NCBI RefSeq assembly: GCF_003255815.1
Contig: NC_037680.1
Coordinates: forward strand, 16,402,547 to 16,466,546
Length of the DNA: 64,000 nt
Direction of reading: 5' to 3'
Source of the DNA: Theropithecus gelada
Lineage: Eukaryota > Chordata > Mammalia > Primates > Cercopithecidae
The position numbers and the translations under genes are program-made. The notes beneath the pieces are model-generated. The model had not been told where the DNA came from, did not search any database, and worked only from the letters and a program-made list of their open reading frames with translations. This document shows, one piece after another, positions 12,961-28,086 of the stretch; position 1 is the first letter of the stretch, and each line of letters opens with the position of its first letter.

Positions 12961-15900
12961 CCAGGTGTTATCTGAGGATATTGTCTTTTTCACCATGGCC
13001 CTCAACGGGCTTCCAAATATCACTTTGGAAATTCCACAAGAACAATCATAGTGAACGGCTTCTTGAAAGAAAAGCTGTAATTCTGTGAGATGAATTAACA
13101 GAACACATACAGTTTCTCAGAAAGCCTCTTTCCAGTTTTTATCTGAGGATATTTTCTTTTTCACCATACCCCCCTATGGGCTGCCAAATATCACATTGCA
13201 AATTCCACAAGAACAGTCTTAGCGAACGGCTTCTTGAGGGGAAAGCTGTAACTCTGTGAGATGAATTAACAGAACACTAAGCAGTTTCTCAGAAAGCTTC
13301 TTTGCAGATTTCATCTGAGGATATTTCCTTTTTCACCATAGCCCTCAATGGCATTCCAAATATCACTTTGCAAATTCTACAAGAACGGTCTTAGCGAAAG
13401 GCTTCTTGAGGGAAAAGCTGTAACTCTGTGACATAAATTCACAGAACACAGAGAAGTTTCTCAGAAACCTTCTTTCTCATTTTTATCAGAGCATATTTCC
13501 TTTGACCCTATAGTCTTCAAAGGGATCCGAAATATCAGTTCTCAGATTCCCCAGAAATAAGGCTAGGAAACAGCTCCACGAAATACAGTTGTAACTCAGT
13601 GAGTGGAAGTCACACATCACAAAGCAGTTGCTCAGAAAGCTTCTTTCCAGTTTTTATCTGAGGATATTTTCTTTTTCACCATACCCCTCTTTGGGCTGCC
13701 AAATATCACTTTACAAATTCCACAAGAACAGTCTTACCGAAAGGCTTCTTGAGGACAAAGCTGTAAGCCTGTGAGATGGGTTAACGGAACACTAAGCAGT
13801 TTCTTAGAAAGCTTCTTTGCAGTTTTTATCTGAGGATATTTTCTTTTTCAGCATAGCCCTCTATGGGCTTCCAAATATCACTTTGCAAAGTCCACAAGAA
13901 AAGTCTTAGCGAACGGCTTCTTGAGGAGAAAGCTGTAACTCTGAGAGATGAATTAACAGAACACTAAGCAGTTTGTCAGAAAGCTGCTTTCCAGTTTTTA
14001 TCTGAGGATATTTTCTTTGTCACCATAGCTCTCTTTTGGCTTCCAAATATCACTTTGCAAGTTCTACAAGAACAGTCGTAGCGAAAGGCTTCTTGAGGAG
14101 AAAGCTGTAACTGTGTGCAATTTATTCACAGGACACAAAGATGTTTCGCAGACAGCTTCTTTCTCATTTTTATCAGAGGATATTTCCTTTAGCCTTATAG
14201 ACTCAAAGGGATCCGAAATATCAGTTCTCAGATTCCACAGAAATAAGGCTAGTAAACAGCTCCACGAAATACAGCGGTAACTCAGTGAGTGGAAATCACA
14301 CATCACAAAGCAGTTTCTCAGAAAGCTCCTTTCCAGTTTTTATCTGAAGATATTTTCTTTTTCACCATAGCCCTCTATGGGCTGCCCAATATCACTTTGC
14401 AAATTCCACAAGAACAGTCTTAGCGAAAGGCTTCTTGAGGAGAAATCTGTAAGTCTGTGAAATGAGTTAACAGAACACTAAGCAGTTTCTTAGAAAGCTT
14501 CTTTCCAGTTTTTATGTGAGGATATTTCCTTTTTCACCATAGCCCTCCATGGCCTTCCAAATATCACTTTGCAAATTCCACAAGAACAGTCTTAGCGAAA
14601 GGCTTTTTGAGGAGAAAGCAGTAAGTATGTGACATGAAATCACAGAAGACTAAGAAGTTTCTCAGAAAGCTTCTTTCTCATTTTTATCAGAGGATATTTC
14701 CTTTGGCCTTATAGTCTTCAACGGGATCCGAAATATCAATTCTCAGATTCCACAAAAAGAAGGCTAGCAAAAAGCTCCACGAAATACAGCTGTAACTCAG
14801 TGAGTGGAAGTCACGGATCCAAAAGCAGTTTCTCACAAAGCTTCTTTCCAGTTTTTATCTGTGGATATTTTCTTTTTCACCATTGCCCTCTAAGGGGTTC
14901 CAAATATCACTTTGAAAATTCCAAAAAACAGTCTTAGCGAATGGCTTCTTGAGATGAAAGCTGTAACACTGTGAGGGGAATTAACAGAACCCCAAGCAGT
15001 TTCTCAGAAAGCTTCTTTCCAGATTTTATCTGAGGATATTTTCTTTTTCACCATAGCCCTTATGGGCTTGCAAATATCACTTTTCAAATTCCACAAGAAT
15101 ATTCTTAGTGAACGGTTTCTTGAAAGAAAAGCTGTAACTCTGTGAGATGAATTAACAGAACACTAAGCAGTTTCTCAGAAAGCTCCTCCCAGTTTTAATC
15201 TGAGGATATTTTCTTTGTCACCGTAGCCCTTCATGGGCTTCCAAATATCATTTTGCAAATACCACAAGAACAGTCTTAGCGAAAGGCTTCTTGAAGATAA
15301 AGCTGTAACTCTGTGAGATGATTTCACAGAACACAAAGACGTTTCTCAGAAAGCTTCTTTCTCATATTCTTCGGAGGATATTTCCTTTGGCCCTCTAGAC
15401 TTCAAAGGAATCCGAAATATCAGTTATCAGATTCCACAGAAATAAGGCTAGCAAACAGTTCCACAAAATACAGCTGTAACTCAGTGAGTGGAAGTCACAT
15501 ATCACACTGCAGTTGCTCAGAAAGCAACTTTCCAGGTTTTATCTGAGGATATTTTCTTTTTAACCATACCCCTTCATGGGATGCCAAATATCACTTTGCC
15601 AATTCCACAAGAACAGTCTTAGCGAAAGGCTTCTTGAGGGGAACGCTGTAACTCTGTGAGATGAATTAACAGAACACTAAGCAGTTTCTCAGAAAGCTTG
15701 TTTCCAGTTTTTGTCTGAGGATATTTTCTTTTTCACCATAGTCCTCCATGGGCTTCCAAATATCACTTTGCAAATTCCACAAGAAGAGCTTAGCGAAAGG
15801 CTTCCTGAGGGGAAAGCTGTAACTCTGAGGGATGAGTTCAGAGACCACAAAGAAGTTTCTCAGAAAGTTTCTTTCTCGTTTTTATCGGAAGATATTTCCT

Positions 15901-18900
15901 TTGGCCCTATAGACTTCAAGGGGATCCGAAATATCCATTTTCAGATTCCACAGATATAAGGGTAGCAAATATCTCCACGAAATCCAGCTGTACTCAGTGA
16001 GTGGAAGTCACACATCACAAAGCAGTTTCTCAGAAAGCTTCTTTCCAGGTTTTACCTGAGGATATTTTGTTTTTCACCATAGCCCTCCATGGGCTTCCAA
16101 ATATCCGTTTGCCAATTCCACAAGAACAGACTTAGCGAAAGGCTTCTTGAGGGGAAAGTTGTAACTCAGTGAGATGAATTCACAGAACACAAAGACGTTT
16201 CTCAGAAAGCTTCTTTCTCATTTTTGTCAGAGGATATTTCCTTTGACCCTATAGATTTCAAAGGGAAAGGAAATATCCGTTCTCAGATTCCACAAAAATA
16301 AGGCTAGCAAACAGCTTCACGAAATACAGCTTTAACTCCGTGAGTGGAAGTCACACATCACAAAGCAGTTTTTCAGAAAGCTTCCTTCCAGTTGTTATCT
16401 GAAGATATTTTCTTTTTCACCATAGCCCTCTATGGGCTTCCAAATATCACTTTGCAAATTCCACAAGACCAGTCTTATCGAACGGCTTCTTGAGGGGAAA
16501 GCTGTAACACTGTGAGATGAATTAACAGAACTCTAAGCAGTTTCTCAGAAACCTTCTTTCCAGTTTTTATCTGAGGATATTTTCTTTTTCACCGTAGCCC
16601 TCCATGGGCTTCCAAATATCACTTTGAAAATTTCACAAGAACAGTCTTAGCGAAAGGCTCCTTGAGGGGAAAGCTGTAACTCTGTGAAATGCATTCAAAG
16701 AAGTTTCTCAGAAAGCTTCTTTCTCATTTTTATTGGAGGATATTTCCTTTGGCTCTATAGTTTTCAAAGGGATCCGAAATATCAGATCTCAGATTCCACA
16801 AAAAGAAGCCTAGCATACACTTCCAAGAAATACAGCTGTAACTCAGTGAGTGGAAGTCACACATCAAAAAGCAGTTTCTCAGAAATCTTCTTTCCTGGTT
16901 TTATCTGAGGATATTTTCTTTTTCACCATAGCCCTCTATGGGCTTCCAAATATCACTTTCCAAATTCCTCAAGAAGTCTTAGCAAAAGGCTTCTTGAGGG
17001 GAAAGCTGTAACTCTGTGAAATGAATTCAAGGAACACAAAGTAGTTTCTCAGAAAGCTTCTTTCTCAGTTTTATCAGAGGATATTTTCTTTGGCCTTATA
17101 GTCTTCAAAGGGGTCCGAAATATCAGTTCTCAGATTCCACAGAAATAAGGCTAGCTAACATCGGCAAAAAATACAGCAGTAACTCAGTGTATGAAAGTCA
17201 CACATCACAAAGCAGTTTCTCAGAAAGCTTCTTTCCAGTTTTTATCAGAGAATATTTTCTTTTACACCATTGCCCTCTAAGGGGTTCCAAATATCACTTT
17301 GAAAATTCCAAAAAACAGTCTTAGCGATTGGCTTATTGAGTGGAAAGCTGTAATACTGTGAGGGGAATTAACAGAACCCCAAGCAGTTTCTCAGAAAGCT
17401 TCTTTCCAGATTTTATCTGAGGACATTTTCTTTTTCACCATAGCCCTTATGGGCTTCCAAATATCACTTTTCAAATTCCACAAGAATATTCTTAGTGAAC
17501 GGCTTCTTGAAAGAAAAGCTGTAACTCTGTAAGATGAATTAACAGAACACTAAGCAGTTTCTCAGAAAGCTCCTCCCAGTTTTTATCTGTGGATGATTTC
17601 TTTTTCACCATAGCCCTCCATGGGCTTCCAAATATCATTTTGCAAATACCGCAAGAACAGTCTTAGCGAAAGGCTTCTTGAGGGTAAAGCTATAACTCTT
17701 GAGATGATTTCACAGAACACAAAGACGTTTCTCAGAAAGCTTCTTTCTCATATTCTTCGGAGGATATTTCCTTTGGCCCTCTAGACTTCAAAGGAATCCG
17801 AAATATCAGTTATCAGATTCCACAGAAATAAGGCTAGCAAACAGTTCCACAAAATACAGCTGTAACTCAGTGAGTGGAAGTCACATATCACACTGCAGTT
17901 GCTCAGAAAGCATCTTTCCAGGTTTTATCTGAGGATATTTTCTTTTTAACCATACACCTTTATGGGATGCCAAATATCACTTTGCCAATTCCACAAGAAC
18001 AGTCTTAGCGAAAGGCTTCTTGAGGGGAATGCTGTAACTCTGTGAGATGAATTAACAGAACACTAAGCAGTTTCTCAGAAAGCTTGTTTCCAGTTTTTGT
18101 CTGAGGATATTTTCTTTTTCACCATAGTCCTCCATGGGCTTCCAAATATTACTTTGCAAATTCCACAAAAAGAGCTTAGCGAAAAGCTTCTTGAGGGGAA
18201 AGCTGTAACTCTGAGGGATGAATTCACAGATCACAAAGAAGTTTCTCAGAAACCTTCTTTCTCATTTTTATCGGAGGATATTTCCATTGGCCCTATAGAC
18301 TTCAAAGGGATCCAAAATATCCATTTTCAGATTCCACAGATATAAGGGTAGCAAATATCTCCACGAAATACAGCTGTACTCCGTGAGTGGAAGTCACACA
18401 TCACAAAGCAGTTTCTCAGAAAGCTTCTTTCCAGGTTTTACCTGAGGATATTTTCTTTTTCACCATAGCCCTCCATGGGCTGCCAACTATCACTTTGCAA
18501 ATTCCACAAGAAAAGTCTTAGCGAAAGGCTTCTTGAGGAGAAAGCTGTAACTCTGTGAGATGAATTAACAGATCACTAAGTAGTTTCTTAGAAAGCTTCT
18601 TTCCAGTTCTTATCTCAGGATATTTTCTTTTTCACCATAGCCCTCCATGGACTTCCAAATATGGCTTTGCAAATTCCACAAGAACACTCTTAGCGAAAGG
18701 TTTCCTGAAGAGAAAGCTGTAGCTCTGTCAGACGAATTCACAGAACACAAAGAAGTGTCTCAGAAAGCTTCTTTCCCATTTTTATGGGATGATATTTATT
18801 TGGCCCTATAGACTTCAAAGGGATCCTACACATCAGTTCTCAGATTCCACAGAAATAAGGATAGCAAACAGCTTCCCGAAATACTGCTGATACTCAGTGA

Positions 18901-20132
18901 GTGGAAGTCGGACATCACAGAGCAGTTTCTCAGAAAGCTTCTTTCCAGGTTATATCTGAGGATATTGTCTTTTTCACCATGGCCCTCAACAGGCTTCCAA
19001 ATATCACTTTGGAAATTCCACAAGAACAATCTTAGTGAACGGCTTCTTGAAAGAAAAGCTGTAATTCTGTGAGATGAATTAACAGAACACATACAGTTTC
19101 TCAGAAATCCTATTTCCAGTTTTTATCTGAGGATATTTTCTTTTTCACCATACCCCCCCTATGGGCTGCCAAATATCACATTGCAAATTCCACAAGAACA
19201 GTCTTAGCGAAAGGCTTCTTGAGGAGAAATCTGTAAGTCTGTGAAATGAGTTAACAGAACACTAAGCAGTTTCTCAGAAAGCTTCTTTCCAGTTTTTATG
19301 TGAGGATATTTCCTTTTTCACCATAGCCCTCCATGGCCTTCCAAATATCACTTTGCAAATTCTACAAGAACGGTCTTAGCGAAAGGCTTCTTGAGGGGAA
19401 AGCTGTAACTCTGTGACATAAATTCACAGAACACAGAGAAGTTTCTCAGAAACCTTCTTTCTCATTTTTATCAGAGCATATTTCCTTTGACCCTATAGTC
19501 TTCAAAGGGATCCGAAATATCAGTTCTCAGATTCCACAGAAATAATGCTAACAACTAGCCCCTCGAAATACAGCTGTAACTCAGAGGGGAAGTCACACAT
19601 CACAAAGCAGTTTCTCAGACAGCTTCTTTCCAGGTTTTATCTGACAATATTTTCTTATTCACCATAGTCCTTTATGGGCTTCCAAATATCACTTTGCAAA
19701 TTCCACAAGATCAGTCTTAGCGAACGGCTTCTTGAGAGAAAAGCTGTAACTCTGTGAGATGACTTAACCGAACACTAAGCTGTTTCTCAGAAAGCTTCTT
19801 TCCAGTGTTTATCTGAGGATATTTTCTTTTCCACCATAGCCCTCCATGGGCTTCTAAATATCACTTTGCAAATTCCACAAAAACAGTCTTAGCGAAAGGC
19901 TTCTTGAGTGGAAAGCTGTAACTCTGTGAGATGAATTCACTGAACACAAAGAAGTATCTCAGAAAGCTTCTTTCTCATTTTTATCGGAGGATATTTCCTT
20001 TGGCCCTATAGACTTCAAAGGGATCCGAAATATCAGTTCTCAGATTCCACAGAAATAAGGCTAGCAAAGAGATTCACGAAACACAGATGTAACTCTGTGA
20101 GATGAATTAACAGAACACTAAGCAGTTTCTCA
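12960..20132 (-). repeat. Alpha satellite domain 3: two main monomer types, internally duplicated
   Basis: Here most monomers fall into two types. One has TTTTCTTTTTCACCATAGCC with AATTAACAGAACACTAAGCA, and the other has TTCCTTTGGCCCTATAG with AATAAGGCTAGCAAACAG. They occur in irregular order, usually one to three of the first type per copy of the second. A block of about 1.2 kb (14870-16080) is repeated at 17256-18466 with an offset of about 2386 bp (14 monomers), and a block at 12975-13540 is repeated near 18960-19525. The domain is cut by a run of N, so its real right end is unknown. Confidence 0.85.
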
Positions 20133-20330
20133 NNNNNNNNNNNNNNNNNNNNNNNNNNNNNNNNNNNNNNNNNNNNNNNNNNNNNNNNNNNNNNNNNNNN
20201 NNNNNNNNNNNNNNNNNNNNNNNNNNNNNNNNNNNNNNNNNNNNNNNNNNNNNNNNNNNNNNNNNNNNNNNNNNNNNNNNNNNNNNNNNNNNNNNNNNNN
20301 NNNNNNNNNNNNNNNNNNNNNNNNNNNNNN
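20133..20330. other. Assembly gap, 198 N
   Basis: Run of N between alpha satellite on the left and interspersed-repeat DNA on the right. The physical link between the two sides is therefore an assembly claim that the sequence does not show. Confidence 1.
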
Positions 20331-20422
20331 CTGCAGGTCACAGGGCAGTGGGAATATGTCTTACATGATTAGAGATGCCAGAGTCTTAGAGACTCTCTAA
20401 ATGCTAGCCAAACAAAAGTCTT

Positions 20423-20703
20423 CTTTTTTTTTCTTTTGAGACTGAGACAGGGTCTCATTCTGTCTCCCAGGCTGGAGAGCAGTGGCACAATGATAGCTCA
20501 GGCTCAAGCTATCCTCCTAACTCAGTCTCCTGAGTACTGAGTAGATGAGACCACAGGCATGGGCCACCATGCCAGGCTAAGTTTTAATATTTGTAGAGCC
20601 GAGGTCTCAGTCCAGCATGGTCTCAAACTCCTGGGCTCAAGCAGTCCTCCGGCCTCAGCCTCCCAAAGTGCTAGGACTATAGGAGTGAGCCACTGGGCAA
20701 GCC
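20423..20703 (-). mobile_element. Alu, old type (AluJ-like), minus strand
   Basis: A complete Alu dimer read in reverse: a T-rich start, then GAGACAGGGTCTCATTCTGT, ending in GGAGTGAGCCACTGGGCAAG. It is well diverged from young Alus, and the phrase CTCAGGCTCAAGCTATCCTC suggests the J group. The bases CAAAAGT before and CCAAAAGT after it may be what remains of the target-site duplication. An identical copy lies 9469 bp downstream at 29892-30172. Confidence 0.9.
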
Positions 20704-21191
20704 AAAAGTATTTCTTAATATATAAGAATCTCCTGAGAAGGCTTTGTTCTCTTCAAGTTTACATATGTATATGGTAACATTAAGAGAATGGAGTAAGTTT
20801 ATCCCCCTACTTAGGAACTTTCTAAGTAGACACTAAACTAAATGAAGACACTATAAAGCCTATACAGGAAGATTTCAGCGAAGATAACTTTCAGGTTTTG
20901 TTTTTTTTTTTTTGCCCATTGAAATCCTGAAATTCAAAGACAAATTATATCAGCGTCAACTGGAAATTTTTTAAAAAGCAGTTTCTGCGACCCTACCTGC
21001 CACCTTCTTCCATTCCATTCTGACTTGTTAAATAGGAATATTGTCATGGGATCTTCATTTTCAATGAATTCCTAGGTAACTCTACTACACAGGCATACTT
21101 AGGAGTGACTAACAAGGTCAATTCCAGATTCTCAAAGGTGGGAATCTTACATGTCAAGTGTTCTTATGGGTATTAAAGAAAAGCTTATTCA
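20704..21191. other. Unique-looking DNA, no gene seen
   Basis: AT-rich sequence between two Alus without a convincing reading frame or a repeat family I recognise. It contains a T-run near 20900. It is also present in copy 2. Confidence 0.5.
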
Positions 21192-24574
<3,383 letters not shown>

Positions 24575-24805
24575 AGCAATGTAAGGTAAATATGGTTAAC
24601 AATAATTTAGTGAATAGTTTTTAAAAGCTAGAAGAGAGGACTTTGAATGTTCATATCACAAAGAAATGGCAAATGTTCAAGGTAATGGCTATGCTAAATA
24701 CCCTGATTTGATCATTACACATTGTGTATACAGATTGACATATCACTCTGTATCTCATAAATATATATAATTATTATGCGTCTCTTAAAAATAAAAGAAA
24801 AATAT
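24575..24805 (+). mobile_element. Old L1 3' end (L1MA/L1MB-like)
   Basis: A 5'-truncated remnant of an old L1 3' UTR. It has the phrases AGAGAGGACTTTGAATGTTC, ACCCTGATTTGATCATTACA and ATATATAATTATTATGCGTC, then TTAAAAATAAAAGAAAA, matching the 3' end of L1M elements as I remember it. It has no coding content. An identical copy is at 34044-34274. Confidence 0.8.
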
Positions 24806-25619
24806 ATACTTCTAAGAGTAGTGTTTGTGGATTGGTGAGAGGGAGAAGTCCAACGATGCAGAGAAGATCAAGTTTCTTTGCTCTGGGTGTCCCAAGCACC
24901 AGTATGGTGGGTAGTGTAGGTTGTCCCATGATATGAGAAGCTCTGATGGGCATTTTTATTATTTTTTAAATTTTGGATATATGGGACAGATAGTTATTGT
25001 GCAAATCAAGAAACTGAGGCATAAAAACATGTAAGGAGTTTCTCCAGGATCACATGACAAGTAACTAGCAGAGGCCTCAACTTGGCTCTGTCATGGAACT
25101 CCAATGAGCAGCACATTCCCCGTTCCCCCTCAGTGACATGGCCATTCTAGTAACCACATGGAGCCCTGGAGACAGCCAATTGCCTTTCCACTCTCAGCAG
25201 ATTTCACTGTCCTCTTGACTCTGTTGGTACTTGGAAGTTGACTTGACACAGAATCAAGCCATAAATAAAGAGAAAACCTTCCAGTGAGATTTCGTGAATA
25301 TCATTACAATGTCTTTCTAAGAATATTCTCCACATTGACAAATCCTTATCACCACTGCAGCTCCTCTCCTGCTGTAAATAGCTGATATTATTAGCATAAA
25401 AGACAGGGAATGAAGATTTCCGTAACTGCATTTCAAGGGATCTGTTAGAAACTTAACATCTTCATTAAGAGATCTGCCTTTTCAAGACTATCTCAACCAC
25501 CAGTTCTTCAGCCCCTCTTAGAGTTTTAAATGTCCAGAGTGATATTAGTTCCACGCTGCTACTTCTCTCACATCTAACATTTTACACAAAAAGACTGGAT
25601 TTCACATAAATTCCTACAG
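24806..25619. other. Unique-looking DNA, no gene seen
   Basis: No convincing reading frame, RNA gene or named repeat. The 75-codon minus-strand frame near 25204-25431 shows no domain. It is repeated at 34275-35088. Confidence 0.45.
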
Positions 25620-25766
25620 CAGGGATACGGAAGACAAAGGAAAGCAAATGCAGGATGCAGATGGTATAATCTGTACAACAAACATCCATGACACACATTT
25701 ATCTATGTAACTAACCTTCACATGTACCCCTGCACTTAAAATAAAAATATAAAAAAAAGAAAAATT
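25620..25766 (+). mobile_element. L1 3' end fragment (L1PB/old L1PA-like)
   Basis: Short 5'-truncated L1 tail with GATGGTATAATCTGTACAAC, TGTACCCCTGCACTTAAAAT and an A-rich end. An Alu follows directly in or next to its A-rich tail, a common landing site. It is repeated at 35089-35235. Confidence 0.8.
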
Positions 25767-26079
25767 GGCCGGGTGGGGTGGTTGCCGGCTGTAATCCCAG
25801 CACTTTGGGAGGCCAAGGCGGGTGGATCATCTGAGGTTGGGAGTTCGAGATCAGCCTGACCAACATGGACAAATCCATCTCCACTAAAAAAATACAATTA
25901 GCTGGGCGTGGTGGCTCATACCTGTAACCCCAGCTACTCAGGAGGCTGAGGCACGAGAATCGCTTAAACCTTGGAGGTGGAGGTTGCAATGAGCCAAGAT
26001 CACACCATAGCACTCCAGCCTGGGCAACAAGAGCAAAACTATCAAAAAACAAAAAAGAAAAGGAAAGAAAAAAGAAAAA
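25767..26079 (+). mobile_element. Alu (AluS-like)
   Basis: A full Alu dimer starts GGCCGGGTGGGGTGGTTGCC and has TGTAATCCCAGCACTTTGGG. The right arm ends CCAGCCTGGGCAACAAGAGC, and an A-rich tail with G interruptions follows. Moderately diverged. It lies directly behind the L1 tail. Copy 2 is at 35236-35548. Confidence 0.93.
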
Positions 26080-26674
26080 TTTACCGAAACTTTGCTCATC
26101 ATGACAAAACTCTGGAGATAATTTAAATGTCTTTTAATAACAGACTGATTGCATAAATTAAGCCACACACATACCAGTGTGCATGTACTCACATCTATCA
26201 CATACACACAAGCATACACACTGGAATACAAAGAAACCATTAAAAATACCTATATCTTGTTAAGTTTTTAAAATGCAAATTGTAAAGCTCATGTAGAACT
26301 AATATTATTTTGTAAAATTATATACATATGTATATATGTAGCTCAAGATGTTTCTAAATAGAATCTCATGAAAATGTGAACTTTGATGAGCTCTGCATAA
26401 TACAATTTGAGGCAATTTTTAGTTTTTTCACGGTATTTTTTGGTATAGTTTGAATTGTTTAGAAAAGTATATGCCATGTTTACAGAAACAATAAGATGAT
26501 TTTTACCTAAAACATATTTTTAAAACAGACTTTGTGAGTGAGAAGCACTTTCAGAATGTTAGAGTAAGGACCGCCAAACATCTGATCATCCATGAAAGCA
26601 ATAAAGACAGTGGCAACAATTGTCAATTAAAAAATCAACTTAAAAAATTATTGATTTATGTTTTTAACTTGCAA
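26080..26674. other. AT-rich unique-looking DNA
   Basis: No gene or RNA seen. The sequence is AT-rich with short TA-rich runs. Some of it (near 26100-26260) resembles antisense or sense fragments of old L1 ORF2 ends (GGAATACAAAGAAACCATTA), but this is too decayed to place. Repeated at 35549-36143. Confidence 0.4.
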
Positions 26675-27011
26675 GTAAAAAATTACATATATATAGCTAT
26701 ATATATGGTATACAATATGCTTTCTTGACATATGTATACATTGTAGAACGGCAATACCAAGCTATTTTATAAATACATCCTTCACATACTTCTCATTTTT
26801 TGTGTATAGTAACAACACTTAAAATCTACTGTCTTAGAAATTTTCAGATATACTCTATTTTGTAATGAACTGCGGTCACCATGATGTACAATAGATCTCT
26901 TGAAGTTATTCCCACTGTCTAACTGAAATTTTGTACCCTTTGACCAACATCTCCCTAGTTCCACTACCCCAGCCTATGGTAACTACTACTTTACTCTGTG
27001 CCTGAGTTTGA
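26675..27011 (-). mobile_element. Old L1 3' UTR fragment, minus strand
   Basis: Reads as the reverse complement of an old L1 3' UTR: AACACTTAAAATCTACTGTC, GTACAATAGATCTCTTGAAG and TACCCTTTGACCAACATCTC are typical. It breaks off where the T-rich tail of a younger minus-strand L1 begins, so the younger element may have inserted into it. Repeated at 36144-36480. Confidence 0.8.
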
Positions 27012-28086
27012 GTTTTTTTTATTTTTTATTATTATTATACTTTAAGTTCTAGGGTGCATGTGCATAACGTGCAGGTTTGTTACATATGTATACTTGTGCC
27101 ATGTTGCTGTGCTGCACCCATCAACTCGTCAGCACCCATCAACTCGTCATTTACATCAGGTATAACTCCCAATGCAATCCCTCCCCCCTCCCCACTCCCC
27201 ATGATAGGCCCCGGTGTGTGATGTCCCCCTTCCCGAGTCCAAGTGATCTCATTGTTCAGTTCCCACCTATGAGTGACAACATGCGGTGTTTGGTTTTCTG
27301 TTCTTGTGATAGTTTGCTAAGAATGATGGTTTCCAGATGCATCCATGTCCCTATAAAGGACACAAACTCATCCCTTTTTATGGCTGCATAGTATTCCATG
27401 GTGTATATGTGCCACATTTGCTTAATCCAATCTGTCACTGATGGACATTTGGGTTGATTCCAAGTCTTTGCTATTGTGAATAGTGCCGCAACAAACATAC
27501 GTGTGCATGTGTCTTTATAGCAGCATGATTTATAATCCTTTGGGTATATACCCAGTAATGGGATGGCTGGGTCATATGGTATCTAGTTCTAGATCCTTGA
27601 GGAATCGCCATACTGTTTTCCATAATGGTTGAACTAGTTTACAATCCCACCAACAGTGTAAAAGTGTTCCTATTTCTCCACATCCTCTCCAGCACCTGTT
27701 GTTTCCTGACTTTTGAATGATCGCCATTCTAACTGGTGTGAGATGGTATCTCATTGTGGTTTTGATTTGCATTTCTCTGATGGCCAGTGATGATGAGCAT
27801 TTTTTCATGTGTCTGTTGGCTGTATGAATGTCTTCTTTTGAGAACTGTCTGTTCATATCCTTTGCCCACTTTTTGATGGGGTTGTTTGTTTTTTGCTTGT
27901 AAATTTGATTGAGTTCTTTGTAGGTTCTGGATATTAGCCCTTTGTCAGATGAGTAGATTGCAAAAATTTTCTCCCATTCTGTAGGTTGCCTGTTCACTCT
28001 GATGGTAGTTTCTTTTGCTGTGCAGAAGCTCTTTAGTTTAATGAGATCCCATTTGTCAATTTTGGCTTTTGCTGCCGTTGCTTTTT
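27012..28086 (-). mobile_element. Young L1, 5'-truncated, minus strand
   Basis: Starts (on the plus strand) with a T-rich tail and TTATTATACTTTAAGTTCTA, then the 3' UTR and the end of ORF2, and stops near GCTGCCGTTGCTTTTT, about 1.1 kb from its 3' end. 5' truncation is the usual result of incomplete reverse transcription. The 3' UTR carries a tandem duplication of CAGCACCCATCAACTCGT (27116-27150), a mark shared with the L1 at 58009 and absent from the L1 at position 1. I could not identify a target-site duplication. Confidence 0.95.
27256..28086 (-). pseudogene. L1 ORF2 C-terminal fragment, frameshifted
   Basis: C-terminal ORF2 sequence ending at the normal stop (27256-27258) and including the cysteine-rich tail region. 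Near 27578 it reads GGTATCTAG where related copies (37811, 58577) read GGTACATCTAG, a two-base deletion that splits the frame into 27256-27498 and 27572-27997. It is not functional, being truncated and lacking the endonuclease and reverse-transcriptase domains. The second copy at 36725-37183 has the same deletion, as expected for a duplicate. Confidence 0.9.

Larger units (their letters stand above)
1279..20132 (-). repeat. Alpha satellite array (about 171-bp monomers), reverse orientation
   Basis: Continuous tandem array of about 110 monomers of roughly 160-172 bp. Each has the conserved landmarks of alpha satellite read on the minus strand: TTTCTCAGAAAGCTTCTTTC, a GAGGATATTTCC block, CAAATATCAC, a CCACAA/CCACGAA block and TGTAACTCTGTGAG. 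Primate alpha satellite forms centromeric and pericentromeric heterochromatin. Monomers differ a lot from one another, so this looks like an older or flanking array, not a homogeneous active core. Many monomers carry a pJ-alpha type box; no monomer examined carries a CENP-B box. The array is interrupted on the left by an L1 and on the right by an assembly gap. Three architectural domains are listed separately. Confidence 0.97.

Noticed and set aside
1279..20132. Many minus-strand open frames of 60-117 codons with similar sequence (for example 9585-9866, 10072-10425, 8891-9238).
   Set aside because: These are the same satellite monomer read in one frame. A monomer of 171 bp is divisible by three, so one open frame carries over from monomer to monomer. 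They have no domain or conserved start, and their changes follow monomer divergence.
1279..20132. Regular direct repeats that could suggest a CRISPR array.
   Set aside because: The whole 171-bp unit repeats, without short repeats and unique spacers, and the context is primate.
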